Assembly (NCBI RefSeq): GCF_013177455.1
Contig: NZ_CP053660.1
Location: forward strand, 3,472,001-3,536,000
Source of the DNA: Nocardioides marmotae
GTDB lineage: Bacteria; Actinomycetota; Actinomycetes; Propionibacteriales; Nocardioidaceae
DNA: 64,000 bases
Direction: 5' to 3'
Made by a program: the position numbers and the translations under genes. A model generated the notes under the pieces. It made no database searches and had not been told where the DNA came from. It saw nothing but the letters and a program-made list of their open reading frames with translations. Positions 7,744 to 16,432 of the stretch are shown here, one piece after another. Each line of letters opens with the position of its first letter. The stretch's first letter is position 1.

Positions 7744-9141
7744 TCAGATGCGGTGCAGCTTCCGGGCGGCCTCGGCGACCGAGCCCGACATCGAGGGGTA
7801 GACGGTGAACGCCTGCGCCAGCTGGTCGGCGGTCAGCGACTCGGCGACGGCGACGGAGACCGGGTGGATGAGCTCGCTGGCGCGGGGGCCGACGACGACC
7901 CCGCCGACGACGATGCCGGTGCCGGGGCGGCACAGCAGCTTCACGAAGCCGTCACGGACGCCCTGCATCTTCGCGCGCGGGTTGCCCGACAGCGGCAGCA
8001 TGACCACCTCGGCCTGCATCTCGCCGGCGTCGACGGCCTGCTGGGACCAGCCGACCGTCGCGATCTCCGGGGAGGTGAAGACGTTGGAGGAGACCTTCTT
8101 CAGGTCCAGCGGGTGAACGGTGTCGCCGAGGAAGTGCCACATCGCGATCCGGCCCTGCATCGCGGCGACCGAGGCGAGCATGAGCACGCCGGTGCAGTCG
8201 CCGGCGGCGTACACGCCTCGCGCCGAGGTCCGCGAGACGCGGTCGACGTTGACGAAGCCGCCGTCCTTGAGGATGACGCCGGCCTCCTCCAACCCCATGT
8301 CGGCGGTGTTGGGCACCGAGCCGAGGGCGAGGATGCAGTGCGAGCCCTCGACGGTGCGGCCGTCGGTGAGGGTGACGGTCACGACGTCGCCGGAGCGCAC
8401 GACCGACTCCATCCGCGACTTGGAGAGCACCGTCATGCCGCGGCGGCGCAGGACCTCCTCGAGCACGGCGGCGGCGTCGGCGTCCTCGCCGGGCAGGACC
8501 CGGTCGCGCGAGGAGACCAGGGTGACCGGGATGCCGAGGTTGAGGTAGGCGCTGGCGAACTCCGCGCCGGTGACGCCGGAGCCGACGACGATCAGCTCGG
8601 TCGGCACCTCGGTGAGGTCGTAGACCTGCTCCCAGGTGAGGATCCGCTCCCCGTCGGGCTGCGCGGTGGGCAGCGTGCGGGGCGCGGCGCCGGTGGCGAC
8701 CAGCACCGCGTCGGCCTCGAGCGTCTGCTCCGAGCCGTCCGCGGCCGTGGCCACGACCCGGCCGGGGCCGTCGAGGCGACCGCGCGCCTCGACGACCTGG
8801 ACGCCGTCCTTGGCCAGCCGCCGCGCGATGTCGGCGGACTGGTCGGCCGCGAGCTGCTTGACCCGCTCGTTGACGCGGGCCAGGTCCACGCGGATGTGGT
8901 CGGCGGCCCCGCCCTCGGTGTCGGTGAAGATCACGCCGAGCTCGGCCGCGCCGCTGAGCTCGTCCATGACCTCCGCGGTCGCGATCAGGGTCTTGCTCGG
9001 GACGCAGTCGGTGAGGACCGCCGAGCCACCGACCCCGTCGGTGTCGACGATCGTCACCTCGGCGCCGAGCTGGGCGGCGACGTGCGCGGCTTCGTACCCG
9101 CCGGGGCCGCCCCCGACGATGACGACGCGGTCGGTGGCCAT
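7744..9141 (-). CDS. lpdA: NAD(P)H-quinone dehydrogenase, disulfide-reductase family (LpdA-like)
   Basis: A 465-residue flavoprotein with an N-terminal FAD dinucleotide fold (VVIVGGGPGGYEAA), a central NAD(P) fold (ELIVVGSGVTGAEFASA), a second FAD motif (GVYAAGDCTG) and a C-terminal dimerisation domain. The redox pair of true lipoamide dehydrogenases is broken: the CXXXXC site reads TDCVPSK here, with one Cys only. This agrees with Mycobacterium tuberculosis LpdA (Rv3303c), which reduces quinones rather than lipoamide. The ATG at 9141 overlaps the lpd TGA by one base, so translation is coupled. A longer upstream reading would run into lpd. Confidence 0.88.
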   Translation of the reverse strand: MATDRVVIVGGGPGGYEAAHVAAQLGAEVTIVDTDGVGGSAVLTDCVPSKTLIATAEVMDELSGAAELGVIFTDTEGGAADHIRVDLARVNERVKQLAADQSADIARRLAKDGVQVVEARGRLDGPGRVVATAADGSEQTLEADAVLVATGAAPRTLPTAQPDGERILTWEQVYDLTEVPTELIVVGSGVTGAEFASAYLNLGIPVTLVSSRDRVLPGEDADAAAVLEEVLRRRGMTVLSKSRMESVVRSGDVVTVTLTDGRTVEGSHCILALGSVPNTADMGLEEAGVILKDGGFVNVDRVSRTSARGVYAAGDCTGVLMLASVAAMQGRIAMWHFLGDTVHPLDLKKVSSNVFTSPEIATVGWSQQAVDAGEMQAEVVMLPLSGNPRAKMQGVRDGFVKLLCRPGTGIVVGGVVVGPRASELIHPVSVAVAESLTADQLAQAFTVYPSMSGSVAEAARKLHRI

Positions 9142-10532
9142 CAGAAGTTGATCATGTGGCCGGAGATGCCGTGGACGGCTTCCTTCACGGCCTCGGACAG
9201 CGTCGGGTGGGCGAAGATGTTGCGCGACACCTCGTCGGCGGTGAGGTCCCACTGCTGGGCCAGGGTCAGCACCGGCAGCTGCTCGGTGACGTCCGGGCCG
9301 ATCATGTGGGCGCCGAGGATCTCGTTGTGCTCGGCGTCCGCGACGACCTTGACGAAGCCCACGGCGTCACCGAGGCCCTGCGCCTTGCCGTTGGCCGAGA
9401 ACGGGAAGGTCGCCGTCTTGACGTCGTACCCCTTGTCCTTGGCCTGCTGCTCGGTGTAGCCGAAGGAGCCGATCTGGGGCTGGCAGTACGTCGCCCGCGG
9501 GATCATGTCGAAGTCGATCTCCATCGTCTCCGCGCCGGCGATCGTCTCCGCGGCGACGATGCCCATCGCCTCGGCGGCGTGGGCGAGCATCATCTTCCCG
9601 GTGACGTCGCCGATGGCGTAGACGTGGTCGACGTTGGTGCGACCGCGCCCGTCGACGGCGATCGCGCCGCGGTCGGTGAGCTCCACGCCGGCCGCCTCGA
9701 GGCCGTAGCCCTCGGTCCGCGGCTGGAAGCCGATGGCCTGGAGGACCTTGTCGGCCTCGAGCACCTGCTGCTCGCCGTCCTTGGAGACGGTGACCTTGAC
9801 CTTCTCACCGGAGTCGTCGATGCCCTCGACCTTGGTCGAGAGCAGGACCTTCACGCCGAGCTTCTTGTAGTGCTTGAGCAGCTCCTTGGACACGTCGGCG
9901 TCCTCGGTGGGCACCATCCGGTCGAGGAACTCCACGATGGTGACGTCCACGCCGAAGTTCTTCATCACGTAGGCGAACTCGACGCCGATCGCGCCGGAGC
10001 CGGCGATGATGATCGAGCCGGGCAGCTGGTCGGTGAGGATCTGCTCCTCGTAGGTGACCACGCGCTCGGAGAGCTCGGTGCCCGGGATGAGCCGGGTCTT
10101 CGCGCCGGTGGCGATGATCAGGTCGTCGCAGGTGTACGACGTCGTCTCGCCGTCCTTGGTCACGTCGACCGAGGTCGGGCCCGTGAGGGTGCCCCACCCG
10201 TCGATCTCGGTGATCTTGTTCTTCTTCATCAGGAAGTGGACGCCCTTGACGATGCCGGCGGAGACCTGCCGGCTGCGCTTGTGGGTCGGCCCGAACGACA
10301 TCGTGGCGTCGCCCTCGATGCCGAACTTGGCCTTCTCGTGGGTGAGGACGTGGGCGAGCTCGGCGTTCTTCAGCAGAGCCTTGGACGGGATGCACCCGAC
10401 ATTGAGGCAGACACCGCCCCAGTACCTCTCCTCCACCACGGCGACCGACTTGCCGAGCTGGGCGGCGCGGATCGCCGCGACGTAGCCCCCGGGACCGGCG
10501 CCGAGGACGAGGACATCGAAGTGGTTCGTCAC
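9141..10532 (-). CDS. lpd: dihydrolipoyl dehydrogenase (E3)
   Basis: A 463-residue FAD enzyme that reoxidises dihydrolipoamide in the pyruvate, 2-oxoglutarate and branched-chain dehydrogenase complexes, passing electrons to NAD+. It shows the FAD motif [11 protein letters not shown], the complete redox disulfide [10 protein letters not shown], the NAD fold [13 protein letters not shown], the second FAD motif YAIGDVTG, and the C-terminal His-Pro-Thr-Leu-Ser-Glu active-site segment. The GTG at 10532 is chosen because it begins the Rossmann strand. TAGGCT lies seven bases upstream. It is followed by lpdA with a one-base overlap and is divergent from the 10602 gene. Confidence 0.95.
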   Translation of the reverse strand: MTNHFDVLVLGAGPGGYVAAIRAAQLGKSVAVVEERYWGGVCLNVGCIPSKALLKNAELAHVLTHEKAKFGIEGDATMSFGPTHKRSRQVSAGIVKGVHFLMKKNKITEIDGWGTLTGPTSVDVTKDGETTSYTCDDLIIATGAKTRLIPGTELSERVVTYEEQILTDQLPGSIIIAGSGAIGVEFAYVMKNFGVDVTIVEFLDRMVPTEDADVSKELLKHYKKLGVKVLLSTKVEGIDDSGEKVKVTVSKDGEQQVLEADKVLQAIGFQPRTEGYGLEAAGVELTDRGAIAVDGRGRTNVDHVYAIGDVTGKMMLAHAAEAMGIVAAETIAGAETMEIDFDMIPRATYCQPQIGSFGYTEQQAKDKGYDVKTATFPFSANGKAQGLGDAVGFVKVVADAEHNEILGAHMIGPDVTEQLPVLTLAQQWDLTADEVSRNIFAHPTLSEAVKEAVHGISGHMINF

Positions 10533-10539
10533 GCCCCGC

Positions 10540-10545
10540 AGCCTA
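10540..10545 (-). promoter_or_regulatory. -10 motif of lpd-lpdA
   Basis: TAGGCT on the minus strand ends seven bases before the lpd GTG, consistent with a leaderless operon transcript. Confidence 0.45.
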
Positions 10546-10589
10546 CTTCCGTCGCGCAGGTCACCCCGAACCGGTCGCCCACCGCGCAG

Positions 10590-10595
10590 TAGCCT
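10590..10595 (+). promoter_or_regulatory. -10 motif of the cyclotransferase-like gene
   Basis: TAGCCT ends six bases before the GTG at 10602. It lies 44 bases from the divergent lpd -10 motif. Confidence 0.45.
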
Positions 10596-10601
10596 GCCCA
10601 T

Positions 10602-11054
10602 GTGACGCTCTACGCCGCCTACGGGACCAACCTCGATCCCGCCCGGATGGGCGAGCGTTGCCCCCACTCCCCGCTGCGCACGACCGGCTGGCTCAGCGGC
10701 TGGCGGCTGACCTTCGGCGGGGAGGAGCACGGCTGGGACGGGGCGCTCTCCACGATCGTCCAGGACCCCTTCGAGCAGGTCTTCGTCGCGATCTACGACG
10801 TCACCCGCGAGGACGAGAAGCACCTCGACGGTTGGGAGGCCGCCGACTCCGGTCTCTACCGCAAGACCAAGGTCCGGGTCTCCACGATGGACGGCGAGGT
10901 CGTGGTGTGGACCTACGTGCTCGACGCCTACGAGGGCGGCCTGCCCTCCGCGTCGTACCTCGGCGTCCTCGCCGACGCGGCCGAGGCGGCCGACGCGCCG
11001 GCGGACTACGTGGCCGCGCTCCGGCGCCGCCCGTGCCGCTCGACAGGACTCTGA
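10602..11054 (+). CDS. gamma-glutamylcyclotransferase-like protein
   Basis: A 150-residue protein of the GGCT/AIG2-like fold. The N-terminal [14 protein letters not shown] has the family's YGSNL-type substrate loop (here YGTNL), and an acidic segment ([14 protein letters not shown]) contains the Glu expected as the general base. Such enzymes release 5-oxoproline from gamma-glutamyl compounds; the exact substrate cannot be told here. The start is a GTG with a leaderless promoter. The PNP gene follows 31 bases later with its own -10 motif. Confidence 0.75.
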   Translation: MTLYAAYGTNLDPARMGERCPHSPLRTTGWLSGWRLTFGGEEHGWDGALSTIVQDPFEQVFVAIYDVTREDEKHLDGWEAADSGLYRKTKVRVSTMDGEVVVWTYVLDAYEGGLPSASYLGVLADAAEAADAPADYVAALRRRPCRSTGL

Positions 11055-11073
11055 GCAGCAGCAGGGTCTGACC

Positions 11074-11079
11074 TACAGT
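11074..11079 (+). promoter_or_regulatory. -10 motif of the PNP gene
   Basis: TACAGT ends six bases before the GTG at 11086, again a leaderless arrangement. Confidence 0.45.
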
Positions 11080-11085
11080 TCCGGG

Positions 11086-11919
11086 GTGAGCGACCAGCAG
11101 ACCCCCGCCAGCACCGAGCAGCACGACACCGACCCCTACGCCCTGGCGCAGGAGGCCGCGGCCCGGCTGGCCGACCTCACCGGCGTCGAGCGCCACGACC
11201 TCGCGCTCGTCCTCGGCTCGGGCTGGCTCCCGGCCGTCGACGCGCTCGGCGGCGCCACCGCCGAGATCGCCACCACCGACCTCCCCGGCTTCAGCGCCGC
11301 CGCGGTCGCCGGCCACTCCGGCAGGATCCGCTCGCTCAAGGTCGGGGACAAGAACGTCCTGGCCTTCCTCTCCCGCACCCACTACTACGAGGGCCGCGGC
11401 GTCGCCGCGGTCGTGCACGGCGTGCGCACGGCGGCCGCCGCCGGCTGCTCGACCGTCGTGCTCACCAACGGGTGCGGTGGGCTCAAGGAGACCTGGACCC
11501 CGGGCACCCCGGTGCTGATCTCCGACCACATCAACCTGACCGGCCGCTCCCCCATCGTCGGCGCGAACTTCGTCGACCTCACCGACCTCTACTCCAGCCG
11601 GCTGCGCGCGATGTGCCGCGAGATCGACCCGACCCTCGACGAGGGCGTCTACGTGCAGTTCCCGGGCCCCCACTACGAGACCCCGGCCGAGATCGGTATG
11701 GCCCGCGCCATCGGGGGTCACCTGGTAGGCATGAGCACCACGCTCGAGGCGATCGCCGCGCGCGAGGCCGGCATGGAGGTTCTGGGCATCAGCCTGGTCA
11801 CCAACCTCGCCGCCGGCATCACCGGCGAGCCGCTCAACCACGAGGAGGTCCTCGAGGCCGGCCGGGCCGCCGCGACCCGCATGGGCGACCTCCTCGGCCG
11901 GATCGTCCCGAGGATCTGA
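11086..11919 (+). CDS. purine-nucleoside phosphorylase (trimeric type)
   Basis: A 277-residue cytoplasmic enzyme that splits purine (deoxy)ribonucleosides with phosphate into base and (deoxy)ribose-1-phosphate. It belongs to the trimeric, mammalian-like class: LVLGSGW phosphate loop, GHSGRI, RTHYYEG, TNGCGGL, the VQFPGPHYETPAEI signature and GMSTTLEAIAARE. The ribose-1-phosphate made here can feed the phospho-sugar mutase at 22.3 kb and deoC at 25.1 kb. M. tuberculosis likewise has deoD (Rv3307) beside pmmB and near lpdA, so the neighbourhood is partly conserved. A TetR gene follows after eight bases. Confidence 0.93.
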   Translation: MSDQQTPASTEQHDTDPYALAQEAAARLADLTGVERHDLALVLGSGWLPAVDALGGATAEIATTDLPGFSAAAVAGHSGRIRSLKVGDKNVLAFLSRTHYYEGRGVAAVVHGVRTAAAAGCSTVVLTNGCGGLKETWTPGTPVLISDHINLTGRSPIVGANFVDLTDLYSSRLRAMCREIDPTLDEGVYVQFPGPHYETPAEIGMARAIGGHLVGMSTTLEAIAAREAGMEVLGISLVTNLAAGITGEPLNHEEVLEAGRAAATRMGDLLGRIVPRI

Positions 11920-11927
11920 GCAGGCGA

Positions 11928-12578
11928 GTGGAGAGCGCGGCGACCGACACCCGCCAGCGTCTGGTCGACGCCGCGCTGCAGGCCTTCGCCGAGCACGGCG
12001 TCCACAACGCATCGCTCCTCGAGATCACCCGGCGAGCCGGCCAGCGCAACCGCGGTGCCGTCCACTACCACTTCGGCAGCCGCGCCGGCATGATCGCCGC
12101 CGTCCTGGAGGCGTACGCCGACGAGGTCGGTCGCCGCGGGGTCGAGCTGCTCGCGGCCGCCCGCGAGCGCCCGGACGACGACATCGCCTCGGTCATCGAG
12201 GCGCTCGTCCGCCCTCTCGTCGAGGTCTCGGAGATGGGCTGGCGCGGGCGCTGCTACGTCGTCGTCCTCGGGGAGGTCATCCAGCAGGACATCACCCCGC
12301 TCGGCCCGGCCGTGCAGGAGGCGGTGGCGCGCACCGGTGGCTACGACCTGTTCGCGCTGATGCGCGAGCGGCTGCGCCCGATGGCCATGGACGTCGACCT
12401 CGAGGGTGAGCGGCTCGCCGTGTTCACCGACTGCATCATGCACGCCATCGCCGACCGGGCCCGCGCCGCGGAGCTGCCGCCCACCGGTCGCACCCCGCTG
12501 CCGACCGAGCGGTTCATCGCCAACCTGGTCTCCATGGGCACCGCCATGCTGACGGCGCCCGCGCCCCCGGTCGGGTAG
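11928..12578 (+). CDS. TetR family transcriptional regulator
   Basis: A 216-residue regulator. The N-terminal helix-turn-helix is clear: RQRLVDAALQAFAEHGVHNA, then LLEITRRAGQRNRGAVHYHF. The rest is a helical ligand-binding domain. The GTG at 11928 has AGGCGA just upstream and sits eight bases after the PNP stop, so the two are probably cotranscribed. Its ligand and operators are unknown; the palindromes noted elsewhere in this window are possible sites but nothing links them to it. Confidence 0.88.
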   Translation: MESAATDTRQRLVDAALQAFAEHGVHNASLLEITRRAGQRNRGAVHYHFGSRAGMIAAVLEAYADEVGRRGVELLAAARERPDDDIASVIEALVRPLVEVSEMGWRGRCYVVVLGEVIQQDITPLGPAVQEAVARTGGYDLFALMRERLRPMAMDVDLEGERLAVFTDCIMHAIADRARAAELPPTGRTPLPTERFIANLVSMGTAMLTAPAPPVG

Positions 12579-12590
12579 GGGGCGCGGGCG
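12556..12590. terminator. bidirectional terminator-like hairpin
   Basis: CGCCCGCGCCCCC (12556-12568) and GGGGGCGCGGGCG (12578-12590) form a perfect 13-bp stem with a 9-base loop. The hairpin spans the TetR stop codon and sits between convergent genes. No U-run follows, as is common in high-GC actinobacteria. Confidence 0.6.
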
Positions 12591-12596
12591 GGTGGG

Positions 12597-13970
12597 TCAG
12601 CGGGTGACCGTGAGGGCCACGGTCTTGACGACTCGCTGGTAGGCCGGGGAGCCGGCGTACACGACCTTGAGCCGGTAGCTGCCGCGGGCGAGCTTCGGCA
12701 GACCGACGGTGGCCTTGCCGCGCGCGAGCTTGGCCGCACGGGTCGCGACGACCTTGCCGCCGCGCTTGACCTTGACGGTGACCTTGCCGGCGACCGTGCC
12801 CTCGGAGCCGCGGTAGACGACCTTGAGCTTGCCCGCCCGGCTCGGCGTCGGCTTCTTGGCGACCTTCACGGTGGCCTTCGCCTTCACCGGGCCGAGCTTG
12901 GCCCAGGCGATCGTGACGGGGGTCTCGGTGTCCTGGCTGGTGTTGGAGTGGCTGTGCGCCTGCCAGGTGTAGAGCGCGTACGACGTGCCGCGGCGCAGCT
13001 TGGCCGTCGGGGCGGTCAGCGAGGTGGTGAAGGAGCCGTCGGTGATCTGGGCGGCGGGCACCCAGGTGGCGGCCGCGAACTTCGCCTGGTCGCCCATGTC
13101 GTCGGTGTCGGGCAGGCCGCCGGCCGGGGCGAGGCCGACGTAGACGCCGTTGTCGCCCGGGTTGGTCGTGCCGTCGAAACCGGTGCCGGAGACCTCGAGG
13201 GTCAGGCCCTTGCTGGGCGAGGCGGCGGTGGTCCGGTAGGTGACGGCCGGCCCGGCGGCCGTGGTCGATGCCTGCGCGGTGAAGTCGGCGGGCGCCTTCT
13301 TCGCATCGGAGGTCCCGGAGGCGTAGAAGTGCGCGCGCAGCCCGCTCGGCAGGTGGCCGAGGAGGTCGGCGGACCAGGCCTGGCCGTCGACCGGCTGGCC
13401 CTCGGGGATCTCGAGCGCGGTCGCCTCGGCGCTGCCGGCGGCGAGGACGCCGGCCCAGTCCGGGGTGGCGGTGATCGAGCCGAGACCGTCGGCGACGGTC
13501 CAGCCCGGCGCGTCGAAGGTGGTGACGGTGACGCGTGCCGGGGCGACCTCGGTGGCCGGCTGGCCCCTCCCCGCGCTGACCTTCGCCGACACCACCGCGC
13601 TGATCGTCCCCTCGCCGTCGGCGTCCACGGTCACGGTGGGGTCGGCGAAGGTGACGGTGTACGCCGCGGTGCCCACGACCGGGATCAGGAACGAGCCGGC
13701 GACCGAGCCGTCGTAGGTCACCGAGCCGGCGCCGGTCGCGGCGTCGTAGGACCCGACGCCGCTCGGGAAGGTGATGACACCGTCGGCCGACTCGGTCGCC
13801 CCGTCACCCAGCTCGTGGGAGGAGAGGTGGTCGTCGAACTGCTGGGAGATCTCCCAGCGCAGCGACGGCGCGGGGGCGGCGGTGGCCGGCGCGGCGGCGA
13901 CGAGGGCGAGGCCGGAGGCGGCCACCGTCGTCGCGGCCGCGGAGGCTACCCAGCGGGTGGGGCGGATCAT
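12597..13970 (-). CDS. secreted HtaA-domain heme-binding protein
   Basis: A 457-residue protein. A signal peptide (AATTVAASGLALVAAAPATAA) precedes an HtaA domain at about 35-210 with the characteristic SLRWEISQQFDDHL start and paired Tyr/His positions. After it comes an Ig-like domain (GLTLEVSGTGFDG to ETPVTIAWAK), then a Lys-rich Ig-like repeat region (VVYRGSEGTVAGKVTV and onward). HtaA proteins of corynebacteria take heme from hemoproteins at the cell surface. There is no C-terminal membrane anchor, so it may be released or held by wall charge. It is the last gene of the hmu operon, 13 bases after its neighbour. Confidence 0.85.
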   Translation of the reverse strand: MIRPTRWVASAAATTVAASGLALVAAAPATAAPAPSLRWEISQQFDDHLSSHELGDGATESADGVITFPSGVGSYDAATGAGSVTYDGSVAGSFLIPVVGTAAYTVTFADPTVTVDADGEGTISAVVSAKVSAGRGQPATEVAPARVTVTTFDAPGWTVADGLGSITATPDWAGVLAAGSAEATALEIPEGQPVDGQAWSADLLGHLPSGLRAHFYASGTSDAKKAPADFTAQASTTAAGPAVTYRTTAASPSKGLTLEVSGTGFDGTTNPGDNGVYVGLAPAGGLPDTDDMGDQAKFAAATWVPAAQITDGSFTTSLTAPTAKLRRGTSYALYTWQAHSHSNTSQDTETPVTIAWAKLGPVKAKATVKVAKKPTPSRAGKLKVVYRGSEGTVAGKVTVKVKRGGKVVATRAAKLARGKATVGLPKLARGSYRLKVVYAGSPAYQRVVKTVALTVTR

Positions 13971-13983
13971 GGTTCGTCCTTTC

Positions 13984-15282
13984 TCAGGCGACGCGGGAGC
14001 GTCGGGGGTGCGGGAGCAGCAGCACGCCGGCTGCCGCGAGCAGGAGGGCCCCGCCGACCCACCAGGGCCAGGCCGGAGCGGGGGCGGGCGCGGCGCTCGG
14101 TGCGGCGGAGACCAGCTGGGTGCTCGCCGGGAGCGCGGACGGCGTCTCGTGACCGGTCGGGGCGGGCGCGGACGGCACCGCGGCCGCCGGCGGCGCGGCC
14201 AGGGTCCCGGGAGCCAGGGCCGCCTCGGGAGCCCGGGCCGCCTGCGGTGCGGCCTGCGAGCCGGCGCCCTGGTCGGGAGCGGTGCTCGGCGCGGGCGTCG
14301 GGTCGGCGCTCGGCGGAGCGATCGTCGGGTTGGTGATCTCCGGCTGCGTCGACGGCGTGGTCGGCGGCGGCGCGGGGTCGGAGCCGCCGGCGGCGTACGA
14401 GACCGAGAGCGGGAGGGGCACCTTGAACGGGTCGGTCGCGGAGCCGCTGGAGAACCAGAACGCCGCCGTCCCGAGCCGGTCCATGTAGGCCACGAAGTCG
14501 GCGGGGAACGAGCCGGACCACTGCTCCCCCGTCACCTGGCCGAGGCCGTCGACGCGCACCCCGCGGTACGCCGGCTCGGCGCTGAGCCCGTCCGCGCCGA
14601 GGTCGACCTCGGGCAGGTCGGCGAGGGTGACCGTGACCGGCGCGACGGGCGCCCACGCGCCGGGGTCCTCCAGGGAGGAGGCATAGCCGGTGAGGGTGGC
14701 GCTCAGCGTGCCGCGGCCGTCGGCGACCTCGAGGACCGGGTCGCTGACGTGGAACATCGACATCCCGGAGTAGTAGACGACCGTCAGGTCGCCGTCCCAG
14801 GCGATGCGGGCCGTCCCGGCGGCCGGGTCGACGTGCCCCTCACCCTCCCCGATGGTGAACCGCAGGCCGCTGGTCGAGCCGCTGGCCGGCGCGCCGAGGG
14901 GGGCGCCGGAGGCGTCGGTGCGCAGCCCCTTCCAGGTGGCCGCGCGCCAGCGGCGGCCGTCCCACTTCTGGATCCGGACGGCGCCCGCCTGCTGCTTCCA
15001 CGACGACCGCGGCAGGGAGGTGCCGCCCCGGCCGGGGTCGGGCACCCGGCCGGCCGAGAGGTAGTTGAACGTGTCCGGCGCGTGCGCCCGGTTGCTGGTC
15101 TCGTGGTTGATGCCCCAGCGCAGGACCGCGCCGTCGAGCTCCACCCGGGTCGGCGAGGTCTCCGGGGTCCCCGGGCCGGGCTCCTCGGCCGCGGCGGGCC
15201 CGGCCAGGGCGCCGGCGAGCAGGGCGATCGTCGCGCCGGCGGCCAGCAGGGCCGCCACGGGCCGCCGCCGCTCAGGCCGCAC
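13984..15282 (-). CDS. membrane-anchored HtaA-domain protein
   Basis: A 432-residue exported protein. A signal peptide (LLAAGATIALLAGALAGPAAA) leads into an HtaA domain at about 45-280, starting with VELDGAVLRWGINHETSN and containing the VYYSGMSMFHVSDP segment. A long Pro/Ala/Thr-rich stalk follows, then a single C-terminal membrane helix (WPWWVGGALLLAAAGVLLL) and a basic tail. The layout matches corynebacterial HtaA, which displays heme on the outer face for HmuT. The GTG at 15282 overlaps the upstream gene by 11 bases. Confidence 0.85.
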   Translation of the reverse strand: MRPERRRPVAALLAAGATIALLAGALAGPAAAEEPGPGTPETSPTRVELDGAVLRWGINHETSNRAHAPDTFNYLSAGRVPDPGRGGTSLPRSSWKQQAGAVRIQKWDGRRWRAATWKGLRTDASGAPLGAPASGSTSGLRFTIGEGEGHVDPAAGTARIAWDGDLTVVYYSGMSMFHVSDPVLEVADGRGTLSATLTGYASSLEDPGAWAPVAPVTVTLADLPEVDLGADGLSAEPAYRGVRVDGLGQVTGEQWSGSFPADFVAYMDRLGTAAFWFSSGSATDPFKVPLPLSVSYAAGGSDPAPPPTTPSTQPEITNPTIAPPSADPTPAPSTAPDQGAGSQAAPQAARAPEAALAPGTLAAPPAAAVPSAPAPTGHETPSALPASTQLVSAAPSAAPAPAPAWPWWVGGALLLAAAGVLLLPHPRRSRVA

Positions 15283-16432
15283 GACGCACCCGCCGCGTGC
15301 GGAGCAGGGGGTACGCCGCCCGGCCGACCGCCGCGAGCAGCACCACGCCCGCGACGCCGGCGAAGGCCAGGCCGGCGCGCCCCTCGTCCGAGGTGGCCGC
15401 GGCCGGCTCGGCCTCGGCCGCCGCGATCGCGAAGGACACCGACGGGGGCTCCTCGACGCCGTGCACCCGCAGCTCGTGGGTGCCCGCCGCGGCGTCCTCG
15501 GGCAGGGTCAGCACGCCCGCCGTGGTGCCGTCGGCGCCGACGAGGAACGGACCGGCGCCGGCAGCGCCGTCGTCGAGGACGACGGTCACCTGGCGGCCCG
15601 GCGGCAGACCGGTCGCGGTGAAGGCGAGGACGTTCCCGGCGACCGCCGAGGCGCGGTCGACCTCGAGCGTCGGGGCGCCCACGGCGGCCCCGCGGCCGGT
15701 GCCGCCGTCGCCGCCCTTGCCGCCCTGGCCACCCTGGCCGCCCTCGTCCGTGCCCGCGGCGTCCGCGGTGGGGACGCTCCCCGCTTCGGGCGCGCCCGCC
15801 TCGGGAGCGGCGCCCGGCGCGGAGCTCCCCTGCTGGGCGTCGGGGGCGGAGGAGGATCCCGCGGCCGGCTCCTGCTGCTGGAGAGACGCGACGCGCACCG
15901 GCGTGAAGGTCTCGTTGCGGGCGCTCTTGATCCCGTGGGCGCCGATCGTGATCACGCCGCAGGTCATCGTGCGGCAGTCGATGGTGCGCACCGAGTCCGA
16001 CCGGTCGTAGGCGCGGAACGTCGCGCCGGGGACCACGACCGACGTCGACCACGCGCCGCCGGCCGACATCGCGCCGCCGTTGGCGGAGCCCGCGGTGTCG
16101 GAGCCCGGGAACGCGACGTACTTCTGGAAGCCCTGGTTGTCGCGGGCCTCGCTGTCGGGGACGTACCAGTAGTCCTGGCCGGTCGCGCCGCCCCGGCTGG
16201 GCTGCCAGGTCCCCTTCACGGCGCCGAAGAAGACGTAGATGCCGCCATGGCCGCCGCGCACCGCCTGGAAGCCGGTGCCGCGCACGGTCAGGGTCGTGGC
16301 GTACGTCGGGTCGACGACCGCGTCGCCGTCGGGGTTGGCGACCGTCACCCGCGCGGCCGCAGAGGCGGGGGCGGCCGGGGCGACGAGGGCGGCGGTGGCC
16401 GCGAGCAGCAGCGCGGCGAGGAGCCGGGTCAC
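15272..16432 (-). CDS. anchored heme-uptake operon surface protein
   Basis: A 386-residue exported protein with a signal peptide (LLAALLLAATAALVAPAA). An Ig-like domain (TLTVRGTGFQAVRGGHGGIY and onward) resembles the second domain of the 12597-13970 HtaA protein rather than the HtaA domain itself. A Ser/Gln/Pro linker and a Gly-rich stretch (GGQGGQGGKGGDGG) follow, then a second beta domain and a C-terminal membrane helix with a basic tail. A heme-capture or spacer role at the surface is inferred from the operon. Its GTG start overlaps the hmuV stop by four bases. Confidence 0.75.
   Translation of the reverse strand: MTRLLAALLLAATAALVAPAAPASAAARVTVANPDGDAVVDPTYATTLTVRGTGFQAVRGGHGGIYVFFGAVKGTWQPSRGGATGQDYWYVPDSEARDNQGFQKYVAFPGSDTAGSANGGAMSAGGAWSTSVVVPGATFRAYDRSDSVRTIDCRTMTCGVITIGAHGIKSARNETFTPVRVASLQQQEPAAGSSSAPDAQQGSSAPGAAPEAGAPEAGSVPTADAAGTDEGGQGGQGGKGGDGGTGRGAAVGAPTLEVDRASAVAGNVLAFTATGLPPGRQVTVVLDDGAAGAGPFLVGADGTTAGVLTLPEDAAAGTHELRVHGVEEPPSVSFAIAAAEAEPAAATSDEGRAGLAFAGVAGVVLLAAVGRAAYPLLRTRRVRRAA

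Noticed and set aside
7744..9141. Second lipoamide dehydrogenase
   Set aside because: The redox-active CXXXXC pair is broken, so lipoamide reduction is unlikely.
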